Source: Methylacidimicrobium sp. B4 (GTDB lineage: Bacteria > Verrucomicrobiota > Verrucomicrobiia > Methylacidiphilales > Methylacidiphilaceae). From it: a DNA stretch of 64,000 bases. Below are positions 16,624 through 24,414 of the stretch, piece after piece; the stretch's first letter is position 1; the number at the start of each line of letters is the position of its first letter. Both the position numbers and the translations under genes were made by a program. The notes under the pieces were generated by a model. The model ran no database searches, was not told where the DNA came from, and was given only the letters and a program-made list of their open reading frames with translations. Where the stretch lies: contig NZ_CP066203.1 in NCBI RefSeq assembly GCF_017310545.1, positions 1-64,000 of the forward strand, given 5' to 3'.

Positions 16624-18471
16624 ATGGGGATCGAACGGTGGACGAGGGGAAGGGAGAGAGACCATGGATGCGGCTTTCGGACGAGTTGGATATATCCACT
16701 AATCCTCCTGGTGGCCATGCCCTTCTCGTTGTGGGCCAACGAGGAGCTGCTGCGGCTGGGAGCCGATCCCGGTCAATGGCCGATGCAGGCCAAGAATTAC
16801 GCGGCGACGCGATACAGCGAGCTTGACCAGATCAACGCGAGGACGATCGAACGGCTGCACGTGGTCTGGAGCTTCTCTACCGGCGCCCTTCGAGGCCATG
16901 AAGGGGGACCGCTGGTCGTCGGCGGCGTCATGTACGTTCACTCTCCTTTCCCGAACACGGTCTATGCTCTCGATCTGGCAAAAAAGCCCTACGCGATCCT
17001 GTGGAAGTATACGCCGGAGCAAAAGCCGACGGCGATTACGGAGGCTTGTTATGATACCGTCAACCGGGGCGTCGCTTATGGGATGGGGAAGATCTTTCTC
17101 GGAACCCTGGATGGACAGCTGATCGCCTTGGACGCCCACACCGGCGGGGAAGTATGGAAGGTGAAGCAGGGCGAGATCGGGCGTGGGGAGACGATTACCG
17201 GAGCCCCCATCGTGGTCAAGGACATGGTCTTGGTCGGAATCTCCGGGGGTGAGTTCGGAGTCCGGGGGCGGGTCAACGCGTACGACGCGAACACCGGCAA
17301 GCCGCGCTGGGTGGCGTACAGTCAGGGGCCGGACGACGATGTCTTGCTCGAGGGCGATTTCAACAAGGAATGTCCGCGCCATGGCGGAGAAGGGGAGGGG
17401 ACGCGCTCCTGGCCCGGGGAGCAGTGGAAGCTGGGCGGAGGCACTACCTGGGGCTGGTTCAGCTACGATCCGGAACTCGACCTCTTCCACTATGGGTCCG
17501 GCAACCCGGGCTCCTGGAACCCCGACGAGAGAAAGGGAGGAGACAACAAGTGGGCCTGCACGCTCTGGGGGCGGCGGCCGGCGACGGGAATGGCCCGCTG
17601 GGCCTACCAGATGACTCCCTGGGACGCCTGGGGCTACGACGGGACGAGCGAGCTTGTCCTGGTCGATCTGCGGATTGGAGGGACGGCGCGCAAATGCGCC
17701 GTTCATTTCGACAAGAACGGTTATGCCTACACGCTCGACCGGGGAACCGGGGAGGTTCTCTCGGCGTCCCCCTTCGTCTACGTGAACTGGGCCAAGGGAA
17801 TCAGCCGCGGGGATGACCGCCCGATTGAAATCCCGGAGAAGAGAGCGAAGGCAGGCGTGGATATCAAGGGAGTCTGCCCGTCGGCCATGGGGGGAAAGAA
17901 TCAGCAGCCGGCGGCCTACGACCCGCAGACTCATCTTTTCTACGTCGGGACCAACAATCTCTGCATGGATATCCAGGCCACGGAAGTCCGCTACATTTCG
18001 GGCAGCCCCTACATCGGAGCCGACCTGAAGATCTACTCCGGTCATGAGGGCCAGGACAAATACTACGGCGAGTTCATTGCCTGGGACCCGGTAAAAGGCA
18101 GGCGGGCTTGGGAAATCCAGGAGAGGTTCCCGGTCTGTAGCGGCGCGCTGGCGACCTCCGGCGGCCTGGTCTTCTATGGGACGCTCGACGGCTGGTTCAA
18201 GGCCGTCGATGCCCGGACCGGGGTCGTTTTGTGGCAGCAGAAGCTCGGCTCGGGGATCGTCGGCAGCCCGATCGCCTTCCTCGGACCGGACAACAAGGAA
18301 TACGTAGCCGTCTATTCGGGGATCGGCGGCTGGTTTGGCTTGCCGGTTGCGCTCGATCTGCCCAAGGGCGATCCGCAAGCGGCCATGGGTGCCGCGGGAG
18401 CGGCCTACGACTCCCACCTTCCGGAATCGACGACGCCGGGAGGGGAGCTGGTCGTCTTCGGCTTGGACTAG
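16624..18471 (+). CDS. Divergent XoxF/methanol-dehydrogenase-like PQQ-dependent dehydrogenase
   Basis: This 615-residue protein follows the eight-bladed MDH large-subunit pattern from QWPMQAKNYAATRYSELDQI to GGELVVFGLD. An N-terminal hydrophobic signal (about 22-38) predicts a periplasmic location. Aligned to SolV XoxF with a constant offset of 38, the metal ligands Glu (E210, in GGEFGVRG) and Asn (N294, in GSGNPGSWN) are kept, and the extra Asp typical of lanthanide enzymes is kept (D339). The catalytic Asp between them is Gly (G337, in DAWGYDG). The vicinal Cys-Cys near PQQ is Cys-Tyr (C142-Y143). The ATG at 16624 has a strong GGAGGAG. No cytochrome cL, xoxJ or PQQ genes are adjacent. Function as a methanol dehydrogenase is doubtful. 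Confidence 0.88.
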   Translation: MGIERWTRGRERDHGCGFRTSWIYPLILLVAMPFSLWANEELLRLGADPGQWPMQAKNYAATRYSELDQINARTIERLHVVWSFSTGALRGHEGGPLVVGGVMYVHSPFPNTVYALDLAKKPYAILWKYTPEQKPTAITEACYDTVNRGVAYGMGKIFLGTLDGQLIALDAHTGGEVWKVKQGEIGRGETITGAPIVVKDMVLVGISGGEFGVRGRVNAYDANTGKPRWVAYSQGPDDDVLLEGDFNKECPRHGGEGEGTRSWPGEQWKLGGGTTWGWFSYDPELDLFHYGSGNPGSWNPDERKGGDNKWACTLWGRRPATGMARWAYQMTPWDAWGYDGTSELVLVDLRIGGTARKCAVHFDKNGYAYTLDRGTGEVLSASPFVYVNWAKGISRGDDRPIEIPEKRAKAGVDIKGVCPSAMGGKNQQPAAYDPQTHLFYVGTNNLCMDIQATEVRYISGSPYIGADLKIYSGHEGQDKYYGEFIAWDPVKGRRAWEIQERFPVCSGALATSGGLVFYGTLDGWFKAVDARTGVVLWQQKLGSGIVGSPIAFLGPDNKEYVAVYSGIGGWFGLPVALDLPKGDPQAAMGAAGAAYDSHLPESTTPGGELVVFGLD

Positions 18472-18561
18472 GCGGTCGATCGGCGGCAGAGGGGACGACG
18501 GAGCTGCGGCCCGCTCTCCGGAGCTCGTTGCGAAGCGCACCAGCCGGAGTAGGTTGCTTCT

Positions 18562-18933
18562 ATGAAGACGACCCTGACGAATGAGCGCTGCACCGCCTGC
18601 CGGAAGGATGCTCCCCGGCTGACGGAGGCCGAGGTGGAGGAGCTGCGGCACCAGGTGCCTGAGTGGAAGGTCGAGCAGAGGGGGGAGATGCCGATCCTGG
18701 AAAGAGTCTTTTCCTTTCCCGACTTCGCCCAAGCGCTGCGCTTCAGCCAGTTGGTCGGCGAGCTCGCCGAGCAAGAGGGGCACCACCCGGCCATCCTGAC
18801 CGAGTGGGGGAAGGTGACGGTGAGCTGGTGGACCCACAAGATTCGCGGATTGCACCGGAATGACTTTGTCATGGCGGCAAAGACAGGTGCCCTCTACGAG
18901 GCCGAGGCGGGGCGCTCCTCCCGGAAGGAATGA
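18562..18933 (+). CDS. phhB: Pterin-4a-carbinolamine dehydratase (PCD/DCoH)
   Basis: The 123 residues match PCD, which dehydrates 4a-hydroxy-tetrahydropterin so that pterin cofactor can be recycled. The family signature is complete: EGHHP (H74, H75, P76), W84-GKVTVSWWTHK with H92, and D101 in HRNDFVMAAK. Two extra cysteines (C10, C13) sit in the N-terminal extension. It lies 90 bases after the PQQ dehydrogenase on the same strand, with no obvious functional tie. No aromatic amino acid hydroxylase is in the window. Confidence 0.92.
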   Translation: MKTTLTNERCTACRKDAPRLTEAEVEELRHQVPEWKVEQRGEMPILERVFSFPDFAQALRFSQLVGELAEQEGHHPAILTEWGKVTVSWWTHKIRGLHRNDFVMAAKTGALYEAEAGRSSRKE

Positions 18934-18945
18934 GACGGAACGGAG

Positions 18946-18979
18946 AGAGCAAAAGAGCCTTCCCGAGCGGGAAGGCTCT
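18946..18979 (-). terminator. Rho-independent terminator, possibly bidirectional
   Basis: A perfect 12-base inverted repeat, AGAGCCTTCCCG (18954-18965) and CGGGAAGGCTCT (18968-18979), lies between two convergent genes. Read on the minus strand, the stem is followed by TTTTGCTCTC, so it should end transcription of the dehydrogenase gene that stops at 19007. It may also stop plus-strand transcripts from the PCD gene, though there the T run is poor. Confidence 0.8.
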
Positions 18980-19006
18980 CTTGCCGGGAAACCTTGTTGT
19001 CCTGAG

Positions 19007-19909
19007 CTACGCGGGAATCTCGCGGGCTCTCCGATCGAGGAAGGTCAGCTCGGAGATGGCCGACTTGTCGAGCTGACCGGCGCCGAGCTTGACCAGTCGG
19101 TCGTACTGACACTTCGTGGCATCGGCGAGCGCGAGATGGAGACCCAGCTCGCGTGCGAGCCCCAAGGCGATTCCCGAATCCTTGGCGGCGTGCTCCGCCG
19201 AGAAGAAGCAGCTGTGCTCCCGGTTTTGCATGTCCTCGCCATCAGTCTGCAGCACCCGCGAAGCCGCTCCGGTCTGGCCAAAGACGTTGCGGATCATATC
19301 GAGATCGAGCCCGAGCGCATGCGCCAGGCCCAACCCTTCGGCTAGCCCGAGGGTGTTGATGTTCATGACCATGTTCACCAAGGCCTTGACCTGGGCGGCC
19401 TTGCCGGCGCTTCCGACGTAGGTGAGGGCCGTGCTCAGCGCATCGAGGACCGGCTTGACCTTCTGAAAGACGGCTTCCTTGCCGCCGACCATGAGGTAAA
19501 GCTTTCCTTCCCGGGCTTGCGGAATGCTCGAGGCCAGACAGCCTTCCAGGCTTGAGGCGCCGACCTTTTCGACGATCTCTTCGACCTCGACATGCACCTT
19601 CGGGCTGACGGTCGCGCAGTTGATGAAGATCTTTCCGGCAGCCTTGCTTTTCAGCAGATTGTCTTCGGGGGATTCGAAAATGCCCAGCTGGGCCTTATCA
19701 TCGGTAACGACCGTGAAGATGATGTCGGCAAGCTCAGAGACCTGAGCAAGGGTCGAGCAGGCGGTTGCGCCGATTTCAGGCGCGAGCTCCTTGGCCGACT
19801 CCGCTCGCACGTCATAGACCGCGGTGACAGGGAATTTCTTATCGTGCAGGCAGCGGGCCATGTTGGCTCCCATCCGCCCGACTCCAACAAAACCGATCTT
19901 ATCGCTCAT
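19007..19909 (-). CDS. NAD(P)-dependent beta-hydroxyacid dehydrogenase (HIBADH/GarR/glyoxylate reductase family)
   Basis: This 300-residue cytosolic oxidoreductase has the dinucleotide motif GFVGVGRMG (6-14), the substrate-binding stretch GCLASSIPQAREGKLYLMVGG and the catalytic lysine K175 with N179 in KAAQVKALVN. This places it in the 6-phosphogluconate/3-hydroxyisobutyrate dehydrogenase superfamily. Members reduce tartronate semialdehyde, succinic semialdehyde or glyoxylate, or oxidise 3-hydroxyisobutyrate; sequence alone does not decide. The ATG at 19909 is preceded by GGAGGAAGCA, a strong ribosome binding site. A clear terminator follows the gene. Confidence 0.88.
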   Translation of the reverse strand: MSDKIGFVGVGRMGANMARCLHDKKFPVTAVYDVRAESAKELAPEIGATACSTLAQVSELADIIFTVVTDDKAQLGIFESPEDNLLKSKAAGKIFINCATVSPKVHVEVEEIVEKVGASSLEGCLASSIPQAREGKLYLMVGGKEAVFQKVKPVLDALSTALTYVGSAGKAAQVKALVNMVMNINTLGLAEGLGLAHALGLDLDMIRNVFGQTGAASRVLQTDGEDMQNREHSCFFSAEHAAKDSGIALGLARELGLHLALADATKCQYDRLVKLGAGQLDKSAISELTFLDRRAREIPA

Positions 19910-20277
19910 TGCTTCCTCCAATTTCCAAGAAGTTTCGCTCTTCGATTCGTCTCCGGGCGAAAGCCAAGCTCACGCTCGAAAGACCATTGACCACTCACTC
20001 CACTCGCTCAGGAGCGCTCCTCCGACCTGTCCGCGCCGCCCTCCCGAACCCAGGACACGATCCCACTCTTCCACCGCGATCCTCGGTCCGTCCGGTCGAA
20101 GCGTTCTCGCAGACCCGCTTTCGGCCGCCGAGCGCCGGAGCGAGATGCCATTTAGACAGCACTGCTGCTGAGAATCAAGCTTCTCTCCAAGGTGGCTCAG
20201 AGGAATTTCTGCGGAGCCGAGGGCGTCGGGCGCCCGATCGGGGAAGGATGGGAGCGCCCGCCCGCATCCCCTGCCCG
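19910..20277. other. Intergenic, no gene seen
   Basis: These 368 bases lie between the end of lpdA and the start of the beta-hydroxyacid dehydrogenase, both on the minus strand. A 12-base palindrome (TCGGGCGCCCGA, near 20227-20238) sits about 40 bases after the lpdA stop and might act in termination, but there is no T run. The part next to 19909 should hold the dehydrogenase promoter; no clear -35/-10 pair was identified. Confidence 0.35.
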
Positions 20278-21666
20278 TTAAATGTGCAGAGGCCGGTTTT
20301 CGGCGACCAGGGCGGCTTCCCCGATCATTTCGGAAAGGGTCGGGTGCGGATGAATCGCCTCGTGGAGCTCCGCGGAGCTGCCCTCGCAGGCTATCGTCAC
20401 GGAGAGCTCCGCGAGGAGCTCGCTCGCATCCGCGCCGAGGATGTGCGCCCCAAGAATTTCGCCATGGGGCTCGGAGAAGAGGATCTTGACGAACCCGACC
20501 GAATCACCGGAAGCCATCGCCTTGCCGTTTGCCGCATAGGGGTAGCGGCCGATGCGAAAGGCCAATTTTTGCTCCCGTGCCTGCTCCTCGGTCAGGCCGA
20601 GCATGGCGACCTGGGGCTGGGAATAGACGCACGAAGGAAAGATCCCGACCCGGGAGGGAACCTTTCCGGGAACGAAGATGCCCTCGATCGCTTCGAGGCC
20701 CTCCCGGAAGGCGACGTGGGCCAGGAGGGGAGGGCCGATGAGATCGCCCGCGGCAAAGACGCCGGGGTAGGAGGTCTCGTAGCGCGCATCAACCTGGACG
20801 AAGCCTCCTTCGCGCTCCAGGTTGACCCCGGGGCCGAGGCAGGAGTCGATGTTGGGCTCCACACCGATGGCTACAAGGACTGAGGAGACTTCGAGCTGCT
20901 GCCGGGTCTTGCCGGCAATTTCCAGGACGACGCTCCTCTCTCCGACCCGGGCGGATTCCACCCTGGCGGAGGTCAGGATCTGGATGCCCCGCTTGGAGAG
21001 ATCGCGGGCCAATGCCTTGGCCACCTCCCCGTCGCAGCCGGGCAGGAGCCCGGGCAAGAGCTCGACAAGGGTGACCCGGCTTCCGAAGACCGAGTAGAAG
21101 TAGGCGAACTCGACCCCGATTGCTCCCCCGCCGATGATGGCGATCGATTCGGGGCGCTCGGTCGAGGCCAGCGCTTGCCGGCTGGTCAGGACCCGCTCGC
21201 CCTGTACGGGCAGGAAGGGCAGGGTTTTCGGACGGCAGCCGGTGGCAAGCAGGATCTGCTTTGCCGCGAGCACCTTTTCCTCGCCCCCGTGGACGAGCCG
21301 GATCTTTCGATCGGGAAGGAGCGTCCCCCTCCCCCGAAAGAGCATTACGCCGCGGGCTTCGAAGAGATGATCAACCCCCCTGGCCATCCGATCCGCCACC
21401 GAGCGGCTTCGGGCGATGACGGCAGGGAAGTTGAAATCGTGCCCGCTCGACCGGAGCCCGAACTCCTCGGCTCTCCGGAAGAGGTCGAAGACTTCCGCAC
21501 TCTTGAGGAGCGCCTTGCTGGGGATGCACCCCCAGTTGCCGCACGTGCCACCGAGCTTTTCCTGCTCGACGCAGGCGACCCTTCGTCCGAGCTGCGCTGC
21601 CCGAAGAGCGGCCACATAGCCCGCAGGCCCTCCTCCGAGGACGATGAGATCGTACGATTCCGGCAT
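20278..21666 (-). CDS. lpdA: Dihydrolipoyl dehydrogenase (E3)
   Basis: The 462-residue flavoprotein reoxidises dihydrolipoyl groups of E2 with NAD+. Visible elements are the FAD motif LGGGPAGYVAALRA (10-23), the redox-active disulfide GGTCGNWGCIPSK (C42, C47), an NAD motif IIGGGAIGVEFA, the FAD-binding AAGDLIGPPLLAH, and the C-terminal HPHPTLSE with the active-site base. The residues between the two cysteines (GNWG) differ from the common LNVG/LNRG. The start lies 3 bases after the E2 stop, so the two are one transcription unit and this E3 likely serves pyruvate dehydrogenase. Confidence 0.95.
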   Translation of the reverse strand: MPESYDLIVLGGGPAGYVAALRAAQLGRRVACVEQEKLGGTCGNWGCIPSKALLKSAEVFDLFRRAEEFGLRSSGHDFNFPAVIARSRSVADRMARGVDHLFEARGVMLFRGRGTLLPDRKIRLVHGGEEKVLAAKQILLATGCRPKTLPFLPVQGERVLTSRQALASTERPESIAIIGGGAIGVEFAYFYSVFGSRVTLVELLPGLLPGCDGEVAKALARDLSKRGIQILTSARVESARVGERSVVLEIAGKTRQQLEVSSVLVAIGVEPNIDSCLGPGVNLEREGGFVQVDARYETSYPGVFAAGDLIGPPLLAHVAFREGLEAIEGIFVPGKVPSRVGIFPSCVYSQPQVAMLGLTEEQAREQKLAFRIGRYPYAANGKAMASGDSVGFVKILFSEPHGEILGAHILGADASELLAELSVTIACEGSSAELHEAIHPHPTLSEMIGEAALVAENRPLHI

Positions 21667-21669
21667 GGC

Positions 21670-22917
21670 TTACAGCAAGAGGCTGAGCGGTCGTTCGAGC
21701 AGCCCTTGGATCTCCCGAAGAAAGCGGGCGCCCAGCGCTCCATCGACGATGCGGTGGTCGCACGAAGCGACCAGGCGGACGCGATGCCCCACGACGATCC
21801 GGTCTTGGTCGTCGACCACGGGCTTTCTGGTTAACGCTCCGACCGCCAGAATCAAGGCTTGGGGAGGGTTGATGATCGCGGCGAAGGATTCAATGCCATA
21901 CATGCCCAAATTCGACAGGGTCAGGGTCCCTCCCGAATATTCCTCTGGCTTGAGCTTTCGCTCCCGTGCCCGTGCGGCCAGCTCCTTTCCCACGCGAGCG
22001 AGCTCGCGAAGCGACTTGTCTTGCGCGCTCCGGATGACGGGAGTGATGAGCCCGTCGGGCACGGCGACGGCCACCGCGAGATGAACGGCCGAGAACTGGC
22101 GAATTCCCTTTCCTTCCCAGGAGGCGTTTACTTCCGGCACCCGCCGGGCCGCTTCGGCCGTCGCCTTGAGGAAGAAGTCGTTGATGCTCAGCTTTTCCTC
22201 CGAGGGCAGGGCCGCCAGGGCTTCGTTCATCTCGGCTCGGAGGGCGAGCAGGGGGGAGGCATTGATCTCGATCTCCAAATAATAATGGGGAATCGAGGTC
22301 TTGCTGGCCAGGAGACGAGCGCCGATCTGCTCCCGCATGAGGGAGAGCGGCAGGAGCCGTTCTTCCCCCAAGGAAGCTGGCGCGGGGGTGGCGGGTGCCG
22401 CGAGGGAGGAAGCAGCGAGGGCCTGAAGAACGTCGCGCTTGACGATGCGCCCTCCCGGTCCACTCCCCGAGAGCGTCGAGAGCGGCAACGCTCCCTCGGC
22501 TGCGATCTTCTTGGCCAGGGGAGAGGCCTTGATGCGGCTTCCGTCCTCTGCGCGTGCAGTGGCGTCCGAGGCTGGGCCGGCCTTCTCCGGAGGGCGGGAC
22601 TCAGGACCGTCGGTGGGAAGAGGTGGTGTCGAGAGAGCGGAGGCCGGCGAGGACGGGAGAAGGCTTTCGATCGGTTCTCCGGCGGAACCGACGATCGCGA
22701 TGGGGGCGTTCACCGGGGCCCGATCGCCTTCATGGATCAGGATCTTCCGCAACACCCCCGACTCGAAGGCTTCCAGATCCATCACCGCCTTGTCCGTTTC
22801 CACCTCGGCGATGACCTCGCCCTCCTCGATCGGATCGCCTTCCTTCTTCCGCCACGCGACCAGGCGGCCCTCCGCCATCGATGGACTCAACTGCGGCATC
22901 GTGAGTTGCTTTGCCAT
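21670..22917 (-). CDS. pdhC: Pyruvate dehydrogenase E2, dihydrolipoamide acetyltransferase
   Basis: This 415-residue protein forms the E2 core of pyruvate dehydrogenase, moving acetyl groups from E1 to CoA. It has one lipoyl domain (about 1-80, lipoyl lysine K43 in ETDKAVMDLEA), an Ala/Pro linker, a peripheral subunit-binding domain (about 128-165, SPLAKKIAAEG and SGPGGRIVKRDV) and a catalytic domain ending with DHRIVDG (His388). The ATG at 22917 follows AGGAG and begins right at the lipoyl domain (MAKQLTMPQLSPSM); the open frame upstream is not used. The E1 genes lie about 8 kb away. The KQLTMPQLSPSM start is typical of PDH rather than OGDH E2. Confidence 0.92.
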   Translation of the reverse strand: MAKQLTMPQLSPSMAEGRLVAWRKKEGDPIEEGEVIAEVETDKAVMDLEAFESGVLRKILIHEGDRAPVNAPIAIVGSAGEPIESLLPSSPASALSTPPLPTDGPESRPPEKAGPASDATARAEDGSRIKASPLAKKIAAEGALPLSTLSGSGPGGRIVKRDVLQALAASSLAAPATPAPASLGEERLLPLSLMREQIGARLLASKTSIPHYYLEIEINASPLLALRAEMNEALAALPSEEKLSINDFFLKATAEAARRVPEVNASWEGKGIRQFSAVHLAVAVAVPDGLITPVIRSAQDKSLRELARVGKELAARARERKLKPEEYSGGTLTLSNLGMYGIESFAAIINPPQALILAVGALTRKPVVDDQDRIVVGHRVRLVASCDHRIVDGALGARFLREIQGLLERPLSLLL

Positions 22918-23177
22918 ATCTCCTACGGACGAATCGGGTTCCGCGCCGGGCACCGCGTTCTTCGTCTGCGCACCGTAGGGATAGCCGAGACGGAGGGTCA
23001 AGTACTTTTCGGTGGCTCTCGTCTTCTGACCAAAAGGAGTGGTTGCGGCGCCAGGGGGGAGCAGAATGGTTGCGAGGGGAGCGGAGTCGAGGTGAAATCC
23101 AAGGAAGGCGGCGTGTCGAGGCGGCCGCGTCCCGGCGCGGGCGATTCGTCCGCGAGCCGGAGGAGAAATGAAAGATC

Positions 23178-24341
23178 ATGCTGACTAGGGTGGAATTGGG
23201 GCAACGGCTCCGGCGGAGCCGCGAAAGCGCCGGGTTGAGCCAGAAGGAAGCGGCAACCGAGCTGGGGCTGCCCCGCCCGGCCATTTCGCAGATCGAAGCG
23301 GGGAAGCGCGGGCTCGATAGCCTGGAGCTGGTGCGGTTGGCTCGGATCTACGGCAAGCCGGTCTCCTGGTTCCTGGAGCCGGGTACGAGTGCCCATCCGC
23401 TCGAGATCGCCGCGAATCTCGATCACTTCTCCAGGGTGGACCAGGACGTCCTCTCCCGCTTCGTGCGTTTCTGCGAGGAGTACGGCTGGATCGAGGCGGA
23501 GCTGGAGACCTCTCCCGCCTCCCCACTGCCGGATTATGGAGCCGCGGGCGACCCGGCGGACGAGGGAGAGGCGGTTCGTCAAGGGGAAGCGGTGGCGGAG
23601 GCCGAACGGAGGAGGCTCGGGATCGGAGGGATCTGCGGAGAAGGGGTCGTCGCCTTGCTCGACCGGTTGGGCATTCGGCTTTCCATTCCGCATCTGCCCG
23701 CTTGCCGGGTGCAAAGCGCCTTTCTCTTCCACCCGAGAGTGGGTGCGGCCATCTTCGGCAACACGGGCTGCGGCAACAACTGGCTGCCGCTGATCCTGGC
23801 CGAGGAATATGGCCACCTCCTCTTTGATCGGCGATTGGGCGGGTCGATTCATGGCGTTGCTTCGGACGACCCGAAGGCGCTCCTCGATTTGCGATCGATC
23901 CGCGCGCGCCGCTTTGCCTTTGCGTTCGTTCTTCCGGCGCCCGAGCTGCGAAAGGCGCTCCCCTTCGACCCCGGGATGCGGCTGGAGGCTGGTCATCGCC
24001 TGGGCGTTCCCGACCTTTTGCTCCTGCAGCAGCTCTTCCGCTGCCCGGCAGAGGCGCTGGGCGAACGGTCAGAGCAGTTGGGCTGGGTCCGTCCGGGGCT
24101 GCGGGAGCGCCTCGGCTCTGTCCGCTGGAGCGAATGGAGCCGGAAGTGGGACGGAAGGAGGAAGGAGCCGGAGAGGCTCGATCAGCCCTATCCCAGCCGC
24201 TTCCTGCGCCTGGTCCTCGAGGGCTACAAGAAAGGGGTTGTGACGCGGGAGCGGCTGGCGAGCCTGCTCGACTGGGAGCGGGTTCAGGCGGGACGATTCC
24301 TGTCTTGGCTGGATCGGTGCGCGCGGCTCGACCTCTGCTGA
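23178..24341 (+). CDS. XRE-family regulator fused to a degenerate ImmA/IrrE-like zincin domain
   Basis: This 387-residue protein has an N-terminal helix-turn-helix (about 5-62; LSQKEAATELGLPRPAISQIEAG holds the recognition helix) and a downstream domain laid out like IrrE/ImmA metallopeptidases. The zincin helix reads LAEEYGHLLFD (207-217): the first His of HExxH is Glu (E209), while E210 and H213 remain. A following RARRFAFAFVLP resembles the conserved E-A-xx-FAxxLLMP helix. The fusion is common in stress and phage-immunity regulators, but loss of the first metal ligand suggests an inactive peptidase kept as a sensor. The ATG at 23178 follows GGAGGAG 13 bases upstream. It diverges from the E2-E3 operon, which it might regulate. 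Confidence 0.8.
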   Translation: MLTRVELGQRLRRSRESAGLSQKEAATELGLPRPAISQIEAGKRGLDSLELVRLARIYGKPVSWFLEPGTSAHPLEIAANLDHFSRVDQDVLSRFVRFCEEYGWIEAELETSPASPLPDYGAAGDPADEGEAVRQGEAVAEAERRRLGIGGICGEGVVALLDRLGIRLSIPHLPACRVQSAFLFHPRVGAAIFGNTGCGNNWLPLILAEEYGHLLFDRRLGGSIHGVASDDPKALLDLRSIRARRFAFAFVLPAPELRKALPFDPGMRLEAGHRLGVPDLLLLQQLFRCPAEALGERSEQLGWVRPGLRERLGSVRWSEWSRKWDGRRKEPERLDQPYPSRFLRLVLEGYKKGVVTRERLASLLDWERVQAGRFLSWLDRCARLDLC

Positions 24342-24414
24342 GCGCATCCTTGCCTATCGAGCGGACGGGAGCGTATCGTGGGGCCGGGGAGCGTCGATCC
24401 TCGGCGCGCAAACG

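Noticed and set aside
16699-18855. A 718-codon minus-strand open frame
   Set aside because: It is antisense to the PQQ dehydrogenase and the PCD gene, both clearly coding on the plus strand.
20227-20238. TCGGGCGCCCGA palindrome as a terminator of lpdA
   Set aside because: No T run follows on the minus strand and the loop would be too small; it may be chance in GC-rich DNA.
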